Shown here: one piece after another, positions 1-7,192 of the stretch | How the letters are laid out: the number at the start of each line of letters is the position of its first letter | Numbering within the stretch: the first letter of the stretch is position 1 | Made by a program: the position numbers and the translations under genes | Notes under the pieces: generated by a model | The model's input: the letters and a program-made list of their open reading frames with translations, nothing else | Told to the model about the DNA's origin: nothing | Database searches by the model: none | Assembly (NCBI GenBank): GCA_031263835.1 | Contig: JAISEZ010000321.1 | Location: 1 to 12,361 of the forward strand | Reading direction: 5' to 3' | From: Tannerella sp. | Lineage (GTDB): Bacteria; Bacteroidota; Bacteroidia; Bacteroidales; Tannerellaceae | DNA length: 12,361 bases

Positions 1-66
1 GAAACTTTCCGGCATGTCGGGAAAAACGAACGGTTATGTCCTGATTGTTTTGCATCACTTAATGAC

Positions 67-107
67 AAAAAGAGAGTGACAGGATTTTCATCCGTCAACT
101 CTCTTTT
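67..107 (-). terminator. Intrinsic terminator of the DUF3575-DUF3868 operon
   Basis: A long stem-loop lies about 65 nt past the stop codon of the DUF3868 gene. Plus positions 68-77 (AAAAGAGAGT) pair with 98-107 (ACTCTCTTTT), 78-80 with 94-96, and 82-85 with 90-93, with one bulged base on each side at 81 and 97. Read on the minus strand the loop is GAAA, a GNRA tetraloop, and the stem runs into a T tract at 71-67. The plus-strand reading also ends in TTTT, so it may stop transcription from both sides. Positions 1-66 hold no gene that I can recognise. Confidence 0.8.
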
Positions 108-171
108 CTACAGAATTTACTTATTTACCAACTAAAGATTCATATCAGCCAATTTCAGCATATGTATGTAT

Positions 172-1749
172 TTATTCTCCGTCAGGGTCCAGCGTTCTCC
201 GCCTCGGGGCTTCCCTTTTGGCCCGCGGACGAACTCTATCCAGTTCCTTCAGGTTATGTGTCGCTTCCGTCATTCCGGCAGCTTCCGCCTTTTGCAGGAA
301 TTTTTCCGCCGCATCGAAATTGCCCGTCAGCGTATAGAATACGCCGAGACAGTTCGCATATTCGGGCGTGTTCGTATTTTGCACCTTGTACAGGTATTCC
401 TCGGCCAGTTCGGCATCACCCTCCGACAGGGCCGCCGCCGCACCGTTCAGGTTGGCTATGTCATCCTCCGGGAACTGGTTCCGCGCCGTAAGCAGCGTTT
501 CGTTAAATTCACGGCTGCCTTTCTGGTAGGTACTCGCCACGTCGTACATTTCCCGCTGACTGAGCTGTTTCGGCTTGTTGCGGATACGCGCCTTGCTTTC
601 GTCAAGCGTAAAGTTGCGCACGGTAAATTCGATTTCGCAGTCCACACGCCTCAACTTCGGATAGAGGTCGCGGAAGATTTGACGGTAAGGCTGACCGTTC
701 GCAATCGCCCGGATACGCTGCTCGCGTGCATCCAGATTATATACCGTGTTGATGATGCGCAGGATTTCGCCCTTGTGCGCCACCGGATAGTCTGCCAGCA
801 GGCTCACCAGCCCTTCCCAGTCTTCTCCGCCCCGGCCGACCTGGAACATATCCGGCGAAATGGTACTCATCCGGGTGAAGTAATTGCGCATCGCCTGGGC
901 GCGCTTGTATGACAGGTTATTGTTGAATGATTCCGAACTTTCGGGCGAAGCGTATCCCCGCATCTCCACTTTGGTTACCACGACGTCCGCGTCGGTTGCA
1001 ATGATGCTAATCATTTCATTAATCTTGTTCAACTCACGACGGTTATTGCTGAAATTCGGGTCGATAACGCTTTTACCCCGAGGAAATTCGAGGTAGGCTC
1101 TGCCGATTTCCGAACGGCGCTTTTTACCCTCCGGCTGCGGTTCTATGTAACTGAATTTCGGGTCAATATCTATCGTCTGGACTTCCCTGTACACGTTTTT
1201 ATACACCAGTACGGTTCCTTCTCCGTCACCGCAACAGCTCGCGACTTCTTCCCGGAGGTTCATTTTGGCGTCCTCCATCCAGTCCCTGTACGGAATGGAA
1301 ATTTTATACGGGACGGTTCCGCGCTTGCTGTACTTCTCAATCGTGTAAACGGAAGAAGTAATTTTTTTCTGGTTTTTGGCAAGCTCCACGGGTGGCCGGC
1401 CGGCCAGTTTGTCGGCGCGCCGGTCGGACTTGTAGCTGCGTCCGCCCTTGATAATGACTTTGGGCAGTTCCAGTTCCTTCTTTCCGGACACGAGAATCGG
1501 CGTAAAAGTACGGCTTTCCGTAGAGGCTATACGGACATTACTCATATCAAAAGTCATGTCAATCCTCAAATTAACGCCCTCCTGCACCATCCGTTTCGGT
1601 ACAATCCGGATATGTTCCGGTTTGGACGGCTGTTGCTGCTGCTGTTGCTGTTGCTGTGCCGGCTGTTCCCGCCGTTGTGCGTTCACGGTAAAACATCCCG
1701 CCAGCAGACACAGAATAAAGAAACGGCATACGATTGTTCTTTTCATCAT
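172..1749 (-). CDS. DUF3868 / OmpA-like / TPR cell-envelope protein
   Basis: A 525-residue exported protein. Residues 1-25 form a signal peptide. LLAGC at 15-19 resembles a lipobox, but VNA-Q at 22-25 is an equally good signal peptidase I site and no Bacteroidota lipoprotein export motif follows the Cys, so lipidation is uncertain. Residues 32-40 are nine consecutive Gln. About 45-205 match the DUF3868 family. About 215-380 look like an OmpA-type peptidoglycan-binding domain (YLEFPRGKSVIDPNF, then a GYASPE segment), and 395-505 are TPR-like helical repeats (LNGAAAALSEGDAELAEEYL; LGVFYTLTGNFDAAEKFL). In Bacteroidota this family usually follows a DUF3575 gene, often near fimbria genes; here it lies 12 bp after one and no fimbrillin is in the window. 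A likely role is anchoring a surface structure to the cell wall; this is inference. An unusually canonical AGGAGGG (1760-1754) sits 5 nt before the start, in a phylum where such sites are often missing. Confidence 0.88.
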   Translation of the reverse strand: MMKRTIVCRFFILCLLAGCFTVNAQRREQPAQQQQQQQQQPSKPEHIRIVPKRMVQEGVNLRIDMTFDMSNVRIASTESRTFTPILVSGKKELELPKVIIKGGRSYKSDRRADKLAGRPPVELAKNQKKITSSVYTIEKYSKRGTVPYKISIPYRDWMEDAKMNLREEVASCCGDGEGTVLVYKNVYREVQTIDIDPKFSYIEPQPEGKKRRSEIGRAYLEFPRGKSVIDPNFSNNRRELNKINEMISIIATDADVVVTKVEMRGYASPESSESFNNNLSYKRAQAMRNYFTRMSTISPDMFQVGRGGEDWEGLVSLLADYPVAHKGEILRIINTVYNLDAREQRIRAIANGQPYRQIFRDLYPKLRRVDCEIEFTVRNFTLDESKARIRNKPKQLSQREMYDVASTYQKGSREFNETLLTARNQFPEDDIANLNGAAAALSEGDAELAEEYLYKVQNTNTPEYANCLGVFYTLTGNFDAAEKFLQKAEAAGMTEATHNLKELDRVRPRAKREAPRRRTLDPDGE

Positions 1750-1761
1750 TTTTCCCTCCTC

Positions 1762-2418
1762 TTACTTTAACATAAATATAGCTGAAATGCCCGCTTTCGT
1801 AGGCCCGAAATAGTGCATGTAATTACTCCCCTCTTTCGCATCACACTTCCAGCAGGAGTATTTGTCATATTTCAAATAGGCGTATCCCACACCCAGCGAA
1901 AACTCCAGACTGAACCGGTCACTCAGCATCCAGTGATAACCGTAGGACACGCCTGCGCCGGCCAGCAATCCTTCGAAACGCTGCCAGCGAATCCCCGTAC
2001 CATATTTCCCGTCGACAGTCCGTTCCTCATATGTCACGCCGACGCTGCTGGGCAGGAAAGTCAGTCCTCCCACATTAAAACTTCCCCCGTGCAGATGAGC
2101 GCCAAAGAAATGACCGTTAAACTTCTCGCATGTCCACCAGCGGAGTTCCGGCTGAATCATCCAGTGTTTAAACTTGCCATCTATTTGATCCTCTATGTTC
2201 CCATCCGCATCGCGCACCACATGCGTCTTTGGAAAGACCCAGGGATTAAGGTTCCCGCTGATATCAAGCGTCAACTGATCGCTCAATGCAAATTCTATGC
2301 CCAGATTGATGGTCGAAGTTGCATCATACAATAGATTGCTTTTCAACACAAATCCCTGGCCATAGGCAGCTGTGACGCCTATTAAGCATATTCCAAATAA
2401 CAATATCCACTTCTTCAT
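1762..2418 (-). CDS. DUF3575 outer-membrane beta-barrel protein
   Basis: A 218-residue protein, first gene of the two-gene operon with the DUF3868 gene. I placed the start at the ATG at 2418 because it gives a clean signal peptide (MKKWILLFGICLIGVTAAYG, then Q); the open frame extends 38 codons upstream, but that segment is charged and lies across the likely promoter. A typical DUF3575 opening follows (KSNLLYDATSTINLGIEF), then alternating aromatic/hydrophobic strands (WMIQPELRWW, GAGVSYGYHW, FSLEFSLGVGYAYLKYDKY) as expected for a small beta-barrel, a CWKC pair near residue 193, and the terminal YFGPTKAGISAIFMLK. The A-rich leader (AAAAGAAAAAAGAAT) replaces a Shine-Dalgarno sequence, as is common in the phylum. 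Molecular function is not established for the family; the pair is probably a surface assembly or anchoring module. Confidence 0.85.
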   Translation of the reverse strand: MKKWILLFGICLIGVTAAYGQGFVLKSNLLYDATSTINLGIEFALSDQLTLDISGNLNPWVFPKTHVVRDADGNIEDQIDGKFKHWMIQPELRWWTCEKFNGHFFGAHLHGGSFNVGGLTFLPSSVGVTYEERTVDGKYGTGIRWQRFEGLLAGAGVSYGYHWMLSDRFSLEFSLGVGYAYLKYDKYSCWKCDAKEGSNYMHYFGPTKAGISAIFMLK

Positions 2419-2509
2419 ATTCTTTTTTCTTTTAAAGATAGATAAAATCCGTTTTGCGAAATACCCTTCTAAAAAAGAGTCCAACCGACCCTTCAGGTAT
2501 AACTGATTG

Positions 2510-2540
2510 CAAAGGTGAACATTTTCTATCATACGACCAA
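2510..2540 (-). promoter_or_regulatory. Probable promoter of the DUF3575-DUF3868 operon
   Basis: On the minus strand CACCTTTG (2517-2510) matches the Bacteroidota -7 element TAnnTTTG at five of six fixed positions. TTGG (2540-2537) lies 19 nt upstream as a weak -33 element. Transcription would start near 2503 and give a leader of about 85 nt. It is the best match in this gap but not a perfect one. Confidence 0.4.
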
Positions 2541-2563
2541 CATTTTCCTATGAAAAAAATGTT
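2518..2563. repeat. AACATTTT operator-like repeats over the promoter
   Basis: The octamer AACATTTT occurs at 2518-2525 and again at 2539-2546, exactly 21 bp apart, and in inverted form (AAAATGTT) at 2556-2563. The second and third copies can form a hairpin with a 9-nt loop. The first copy falls between the predicted -33 and -7 elements and the second covers the -33 element, which is where a repressor or activator would bind. Low sequence complexity makes chance a real alternative. Confidence 0.35.
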
Positions 2564-2573
2564 GTAGTATCAT

Positions 2574-2604
2574 AAAAAGGGGGATTATTGTACAAAACCC
2601 CCGC
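2574..2604 (-). terminator. Intrinsic terminator of the nucleoside kinase gene
   Basis: GGGGG at 2579-2583 pairs with CCCCC at 2598-2602 around a 14-nt loop. On the minus strand the stem is followed directly by TTTTT (2578-2574). It lies about 110 nt past the kinase stop codon and just before the DUF3575 promoter region, so it separates the two minus-strand units. The flanking AAAAA (2574-2578) and TTTT (2605-2608) extend the pairing and could make it work from either side. Confidence 0.65.
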
Positions 2605-2714
2605 TTTTAAGGACGAAACAATATGCTTTATAGACGCATTTTTGGTTATATTTTTATCTGAGCACATATATTTCGATACAAATGTAGGGAACTTTTCCGT
2701 TATTCCGGAAAATT

Positions 2715-4427
2715 TTACTCCAAAAAGTGTCCTCCGCCCAAAAATTCCCGTAACAGTGACGTCGCCGGCAGCTCTTCCACCGGAATATACCTGAAATAAC
2801 GCAGAAAACGCAACAAACGGTATGCTTCGGCGCTTTCGTCGTCCATCTCGAGGATTTCGCTCAGAATCGGTTCGGCAAATTTGCGCAGCACGGCCAGTTC
2901 GTATATCATGGCGCTGTTGAACATGGCGTCGGCGTTTTCCTGATACGGGAAAATCCATTTTTCTTCCCCTTCGCGTATTCGCGGCCACATGGCAATCGTT
3001 TCCCTGGCCGAATAACCCCGCGAACGGTAATCGCGAACAATGCGCCGCAGCAGGCGGTTGTCGGAGGTCGGTATCCAGTTGTGTCCGTCCAGGGAGATGG
3101 TTGTCAGCGCCGAGACGTATATCCGGAAAATGTTCTGAGACGGTATTTTCGCCGTCAGTTCGGGATTTAAGCCGTGAATGCCTTCCAGCAGCAGGACGGA
3201 ATTGGCCTTCATCCGCAATTTTTCACCGCGATAGACGCGCTTTCCCGTCTCGAAATCAAAGGAAGGGATATCCACTTCCCCGCCATCAATCAGCTTTTGC
3301 AGGTCGCTGTCGAAATAGGGCAGGTCGATGGCATAGAGCGATTCGAAATCATACGCGCCGTTTTCGTCCTTCGGCGTGTCTTTGCGGTTGAGGTAATAAT
3401 CGTCCAGCGAAATGCCGACGGGATGCAGCAGATTGGTAATCAGCTGAACCTCCAGACGGCGGCAAAAGGTGGTCTTCCCGGAAGACGAAGGGCCGGCAAT
3501 CAAAATCACGCGCACGCCGTCTCTGTAGCGCCGGGCAATCTCTTCGGCAATATGGGCAATCTGCTTTTCCTGCATGGCTTCCGAAACCATTACAATCTCC
3601 CGCGCGACGCCGGTTTCGACTCCGCGGTTCAGGTCGCCTGCATAGCTTATATTTAATGTACGCTGGAAAACCAGGTATTCCTTGTAGGCCCGGAACATTT
3701 TTTTCTGGAGAAACATCGCCGGCAGCTGTGTCGGTTCATCCTGTCGCGGCGCACGCAACAGCATCCCGTCTTCATACGGAATCAGGTCGAACAGGTGTAT
3801 GTAACCCGACGAGGGAAGGAGGCAGCCGTAAAAATAATTGATGTAACCGTCCATCTCATAATAGGACGTATAGGTCATTCCGACTGTTTCGATAAGCAGG
3901 GCCTTGTCGTTCATGCCGTGCCTGCGGAACAGCCCGATGGCGTCGGACGTGCGGACGCGCTGCAGACGGAAAGGCATGTCGGCACGGATGATTTCCTCCA
4001 TCCGCCGTCTGATTCGCCCGGCGTCCGCCTGCGAAAGCGGTCGGCCGTCTTCAAATGTACAGTAATACCCTTTGGAAATGGCATGTTCCAGATTGATAGC
4101 CTTATCCGGATAGATATCATTCACGGCTTTCGTCAGGATATAACACAGCGAACGGATATACGTCCGGTATCCGGCCGGGTGCGTGTAATCCACAAATTCA
4201 ATGTCTTTCGGATTCCAGCAGCGGTAATCCAGTCCTTCCACACGCTGATTGACACGGGCGCTCATCGGACGGTAACGGAGCGGCGCTCCTGCCAGGTCAT
4301 ATATCTCAATTAGCGACGCCCCCTGCGGAACTTCCCTGAAGGTGCTGTTATTTTTGCAGTACACCCGAATCGTTTCGGGGCTACGGGTTTTTATTTCTTC
4401 CATGCGCTGTTTATTGGCAAAATACAT
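2715..4427 (-). CDS. Nucleoside kinase (uridine kinase-like) with N-terminal TGS domain
   Basis: A 570-residue cytosolic protein in three parts. Residues 18-80 resemble the TGS domain of threonyl-tRNA synthetase (IRVYCKNNSTFREVPQGASL). About 80-200 resemble the synthetase's second additional domain (HPAGYRTYIRSLCYILTKAV, then INLEHAISKGYYCTF). The C-terminal half is a P-loop kinase of the uridine kinase/phosphoribulokinase family: Walker A GPSSSGKTT at 312-320, the acidic SLDDYY at 340-345, and LEGIHGLNP at 414-422. It probably phosphorylates a nucleoside using ATP or GTP, but the substrate is not proven by sequence. The TGS-kinase fusion is a known arrangement in Bacteroidota and Firmicutes, and the length is usual. 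I kept the first ATG because GGAAG stands just before it; the ATG at 4403 is a possible shorter start. It is transcribed alone and ends at a hairpin near 2580. Confidence 0.87.
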   Translation of the reverse strand: MYFANKQRMEEIKTRSPETIRVYCKNNSTFREVPQGASLIEIYDLAGAPLRYRPMSARVNQRVEGLDYRCWNPKDIEFVDYTHPAGYRTYIRSLCYILTKAVNDIYPDKAINLEHAISKGYYCTFEDGRPLSQADAGRIRRRMEEIIRADMPFRLQRVRTSDAIGLFRRHGMNDKALLIETVGMTYTSYYEMDGYINYFYGCLLPSSGYIHLFDLIPYEDGMLLRAPRQDEPTQLPAMFLQKKMFRAYKEYLVFQRTLNISYAGDLNRGVETGVAREIVMVSEAMQEKQIAHIAEEIARRYRDGVRVILIAGPSSSGKTTFCRRLEVQLITNLLHPVGISLDDYYLNRKDTPKDENGAYDFESLYAIDLPYFDSDLQKLIDGGEVDIPSFDFETGKRVYRGEKLRMKANSVLLLEGIHGLNPELTAKIPSQNIFRIYVSALTTISLDGHNWIPTSDNRLLRRIVRDYRSRGYSARETIAMWPRIREGEEKWIFPYQENADAMFNSAMIYELAVLRKFAEPILSEILEMDDESAEAYRLLRFLRYFRYIPVEELPATSLLREFLGGGHFLE

Positions 4428-4458
4428 ATTTCATCTTCCGAATCTCGGATTATTTGTA

Positions 4459-4478
4459 TATATTTGCCGGCAAAGTAA
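4459..4478. promoter_or_regulatory. Overlapping divergent promoters on a 12-bp palindrome
   Basis: On the plus strand TATATTTG (4459-4466) is a perfect TAnnTTTG element, with a predicted start near 4472 and a leader of about 33 nt to the transporter ATG. On the minus strand TTACTTTG (4478-4471) is one mismatch from the same consensus and would give a leader of about 38 nt for the kinase. The two boxes face each other across the perfect palindrome TTTGCCGGCAAA (4463-4474). No convincing -33 TTTG is seen for either, so the minus-strand promoter is less certain. Confidence 0.45.
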
Positions 4479-4504
4479 CGAAATTATTTCATAAAAGGCA
4501 TCTT

Positions 4505-6310
4505 ATGAATTATTCTTTTTTGGACTTTTTGACGCTTGTCGGCGCGTTGGGGATGTTTCTCTACGGGATGAAAACGATGAGCGAAGGATTGCAGAAAGTG
4601 GCCGGGAACCGCCTGCGGAACATCCTTTCCGCCATGACGACCAACCGTTTCACGGGCGTGCTGACGGGATTGCTTATTACGGCGGTCATCCAGTCGTCCA
4701 GCGCGACGACGGTGATGGTCGTCAGTTTTGTCAATGCGGGACTGCTCAATCTGGCACAGGCGATTGGCGTCATCATGGGCGCCAACGTGGGTACGACCGT
4801 GACGGCCTGGCTTATTTCCCTTTTCGGCTTTACGGTGGATATCAGTTCGTTTTCCCTGCCCCTGATTGCGGTGGGACTCCCGATGCTGTTCTCCAGAAAA
4901 AGCAGCTGGAAGTCGCTGGGTGAATTTATCATGGGATTTGCGCTCCTGTTTCTGGGGCTGTATTACCTGAAAATTTCCGTTCCCGACCTGCAAAGTCATC
5001 CGGAAGCGCTTTCGTTCATCCGCAACTATACCTCCATGGGATACGGTTCCGTGCTGCTGTTCCTGCTGCTGGGAACGGTGCTGACCGTGATTGTGCAATC
5101 GTCAAGCGCCACGGTCGCCATCACGCTGATTATGTGTACGCAGGGATGGATTCCCTTTGAGATGGCTGCCGCCATGGTGCTGGGCGAAAACATCGGGACA
5201 ACGGTTACGGCCAATCTCGCCGCGCTTTCGGCCAATGCGTCGGCCAAACGGGCTGCCATTGCACACCTGATGTTCAACGTCTTTGGCGTTTGCTGGTGTG
5301 TCATCTTCTTTTATCCCTTCTCCCACCTGATTTCGCAGATTATCACCCAGTTCGGGCCGGGCGACCCGCATGAACTGGGCCGTTTCCTCGGCACGCTCGA
5401 CCCGCAAACCGTCGAACTCATCACCTCCGGCCAGCCGCTGACCGATGCTCATGCCGTCGCCCTGCAAAAACAGCTGCTTTCGCTGCAGGTATCGGTTTCG
5501 TACGGGCTGTCCCTGTTTCATTCGATGTTCAACATCTGCAATACCTGCATCATGATTTGGTTCGTAAAACTGTATGTCCGCATCTGTTCGGCAATCATTC
5601 CGGCGCCGGCCGAAACGGAAAACGATTTCCAGTTGAAGTATATTTCGACCGGTATCCTTTCGACCTCGGAACTGTCGCTGATGCAGGCGAGAAAGGAAAT
5701 TGCCGTCTATGGCGACCGCGTGACGCGCATGTTCGGGATGGTGAAAACGCTGCTGTATGAAGAAAACGAAGAAAATTTCCTGCAGCTGTTCAACCGGATA
5801 AATAAATATGAAGAAATCAGCGACCGCATGGACGTCGAAATCGCCAACTACCTGACCCGGGTGCTGGAAGGCCGGTTGAGCGCGAAAGGAAAAGAGAACG
5901 TACGCATCATGCTGCGCGCCGATTCCGAAATCGAAAGTATTGCCGACGCCTGCTACAACATGGCGCGTACCGTCAAACGCCGGAATGATGCGAAATCGGC
6001 CTTTACCGCGGAACAGTACCGTCACATCGAATACATGTTCCGGCTTGTCAATGACGCGCTGGCGCACATGAACCTTATCCTGAACAAACAGCATATTTCG
6101 CAGGACGATATTGCATACACCTACAACAAGGAGAATGAAATCAACCGGTATCGCGACATGCTGAAAAGCAAAAGCATCGAAAAGATTGACGGAAAGGAAT
6201 ACAAATATTCCGACACCGTGTATTACATGGATATGGTCGCCGAATGTGAAAAGCTGGGCGACTACGTGCTGAACGTGGTTCAGGCGGTAGGAGAAATCAA
6301 AAGGCAGTAG
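4505..6310 (+). CDS. Na+/phosphate cotransporter (NptA/YjbB type) with PhoU-like tail
   Basis: A 601-residue inner-membrane protein of the Na/Pi cotransporter family. Two symmetrical membrane repeats are visible: QSSSATT (about 63-69) with GANVGTTVTA (92-101), and QSSSAT (198-203) with GENIGTTVTA (227-236). These are the signature pairs expected to form the substrate site. Several hydrophobic helices surround them up to about residue 362. The last 220 residues are charged, helical and PhoU-like. Predicted role: sodium-coupled phosphate uptake or, as shown for some bacterial members, export. I chose the ATG at 4505 because the in-frame upstream ATG at 4454 lies before the predicted -7 element at 4459-4466, and because the protein then begins MNYSFLDFLTLVGALGMFLYG, the usual start of the family. 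The TAG stop codon is part of a repeat that continues downstream. Confidence 0.92.
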   Translation: MNYSFLDFLTLVGALGMFLYGMKTMSEGLQKVAGNRLRNILSAMTTNRFTGVLTGLLITAVIQSSSATTVMVVSFVNAGLLNLAQAIGVIMGANVGTTVTAWLISLFGFTVDISSFSLPLIAVGLPMLFSRKSSWKSLGEFIMGFALLFLGLYYLKISVPDLQSHPEALSFIRNYTSMGYGSVLLFLLLGTVLTVIVQSSSATVAITLIMCTQGWIPFEMAAAMVLGENIGTTVTANLAALSANASAKRAAIAHLMFNVFGVCWCVIFFYPFSHLISQIITQFGPGDPHELGRFLGTLDPQTVELITSGQPLTDAHAVALQKQLLSLQVSVSYGLSLFHSMFNICNTCIMIWFVKLYVRICSAIIPAPAETENDFQLKYISTGILSTSELSLMQARKEIAVYGDRVTRMFGMVKTLLYEENEENFLQLFNRINKYEEISDRMDVEIANYLTRVLEGRLSAKGKENVRIMLRADSEIESIADACYNMARTVKRRNDAKSAFTAEQYRHIEYMFRLVNDALAHMNLILNKQHISQDDIAYTYNKENEINRYRDMLKSKSIEKIDGKEYKYSDTVYYMDMVAECEKLGDYVLNVVQAVGEIKRQ

Positions 6311-6338
6311 TTCGTAGATAGTAGTCAGTAGTTAGTAG
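6307..6338 (+). repeat. TAG-rich 32-nt repeat, copy 1, containing a gene's stop codon
   Basis: A 32-nt unit starting GTAG, of which TAG at 6308-6310 is the stop codon of the Na/Pi transporter. It matches the minus-strand unit at 9122-9091 at 29 of 32 positions by direct comparison. It contains TAG in all three sense frames (offsets 2, 9 and 13). The same sequence style continues to 6345 (TCAGTAG). A run of seven A follows. Confidence 0.75.
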
Positions 6339-6474
6339 TCAGTAGAAAAAAAGTGATGGTTTCATATACAAATCATAGTTGCCATAGCGACGCAGCAATC
6401 GCTGCATCTCCCGCACGGCTGCGCGTCCTGCCGACTGTTATTCTGCTAACTACTGACTACTGACTACTAACTAC
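6328..6474. repeat. 18-bp perfect inverted repeat flanking a 111-bp core
   Basis: GTAGTTAGTAGTCAGTAG at 6328-6345 is repeated exactly, in inverted orientation, at 6457-6474. The core 6346-6456 has no open frame worth calling. It contains a small hairpin (GCAGC 6392-6396, loop AATC, GCTGC 6401-6405) with an alternative partner GCTGCG at 6418-6423. The arrangement resembles a miniature inverted-repeat element or a structured transcription barrier between the transporter gene and the aldolase gene. No target-site duplication is evident. I found no TAnnTTTG promoter for the aldolase in this gap. Confidence 0.6.
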
Positions 6475-6514
6475 CAATCCCCACACAGATACTAATTAAT
6501 ATAATGTATATATA

Positions 6515-7186
6515 ATGGCAAGATTTACCAAATTACAAACGCTGGAAAGCATGCTTCGGACAGGCATGGTTCCGGTTTATTATCATCAGGATGCCGAAAC
6601 GGTTCAACAGGTTATGAAAGCCTGTTACGACGGCGGCGTACGGGTTTTTGAATTTACCAACCGCGGCGACTTTGCGCAGGAGGTTTTCGCCGGCGCAATC
6701 AAATTTGCCGCAAGGGAATGTCCCGAACTGATTGTCGGAATCGGTTCCATTGCAGATGCGGGGACGGCTGCGCTCTACCTGCAGACGGGCGCCAACTTCG
6801 TTGTCGGCCCGCTGTTCAACCCGGAAGTGGCGAAAGTCTGCAACCGCCGGCTGATTCCGTATATACCCGGCTGCGGCTCCGTAACCGAAATCGGTTTCGC
6901 TCAGGAAGCCGGCTGCGACGTATGCAAAATCTTCCCCGCCGGCAGCGTGGGCGGCCCTTCGTTCGTGAAAAACGTCCGGGCGCCGATGCCCTGGACGATG
7001 CTCATGGCCACCGGCGCCGTCGAACCGACGGAAGAAAACCTTGCCGCATGGTTCAGGGCCGGCGTGGCGTGCGTTGGCATGGGTTCCATGCTCTTCCCGA
7101 AGGAGGCCGTGGACGCCGGCGACTGGAAGACGATTGCGGAACTGTGCGGAAACGCTTTGTCACATATTCGGAAACATAAGAAATAA
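6515..7186 (+). CDS. eda: KDPG/KHG aldolase
   Basis: A 223-residue cytosolic class I aldolase that splits 2-keto-3-deoxy-6-phosphogluconate into pyruvate and glyceraldehyde 3-phosphate; many members also cleave 4-hydroxy-2-oxoglutarate. The family pattern is clear: E46 and R50 in the segment VFEFTNR, a central [31 protein letters not shown] at 115-120, and the Schiff-base lysine K138 in CKIFPAG. Length fits the family. The stop codon lies 6 bp before uronate isomerase, so the two are almost certainly co-transcribed and work at the end and beginning of hexuronate catabolism. The middle steps (tagaturonate/fructuronate reductase, dehydratase, KDG kinase) are not in the window. The start has no Shine-Dalgarno sequence, only a run of A and T. 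Confidence 0.93.
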   Translation: MARFTKLQTLESMLRTGMVPVYYHQDAETVQQVMKACYDGGVRVFEFTNRGDFAQEVFAGAIKFAARECPELIVGIGSIADAGTAALYLQTGANFVVGPLFNPEVAKVCNRRLIPYIPGCGSVTEIGFAQEAGCDVCKIFPAGSVGGPSFVKNVRAPMPWTMLMATGAVEPTEENLAAWFRAGVACVGMGSMLFPKEAVDAGDWKTIAELCGNALSHIRKHKK

Positions 7187-7192
7187 CAGCTC

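Noticed and set aside
1..66. A gene fragment at the left edge
   Set aside because: No frame there shows recognisable coding sequence, and the terminator at 67-107 marks the end of the neighbouring operon.
166..912. Long plus-strand open frame of 248 codons
   Set aside because: It lies antisense to the DUF3868 gene. It shows no family motif, and the minus-strand frame has a signal peptide, domains, a ribosome site and a terminator.
2679..2686. TACATTTG on the minus strand, a perfect -7 match just after the kinase gene
   Set aside because: No TTTG lies 19-21 nt upstream; the nearest is 34 nt away. The transcript would run straight into the terminator at 2574-2604.
2548..2988. Minus-strand open frame of 146 codons running past the kinase stop codon
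   Set aside because: It overlaps the kinase gene in another frame and crosses the terminator at 2574-2604. Its composition is Arg-rich, without a domain.
5102..6094. Minus-strand open frame of 330 codons
   Set aside because: It is antisense to the Na/Pi transporter, whose signature motifs are unmistakable. The frame is His/Arg-rich, as expected of a mirror frame in GC-rich DNA.
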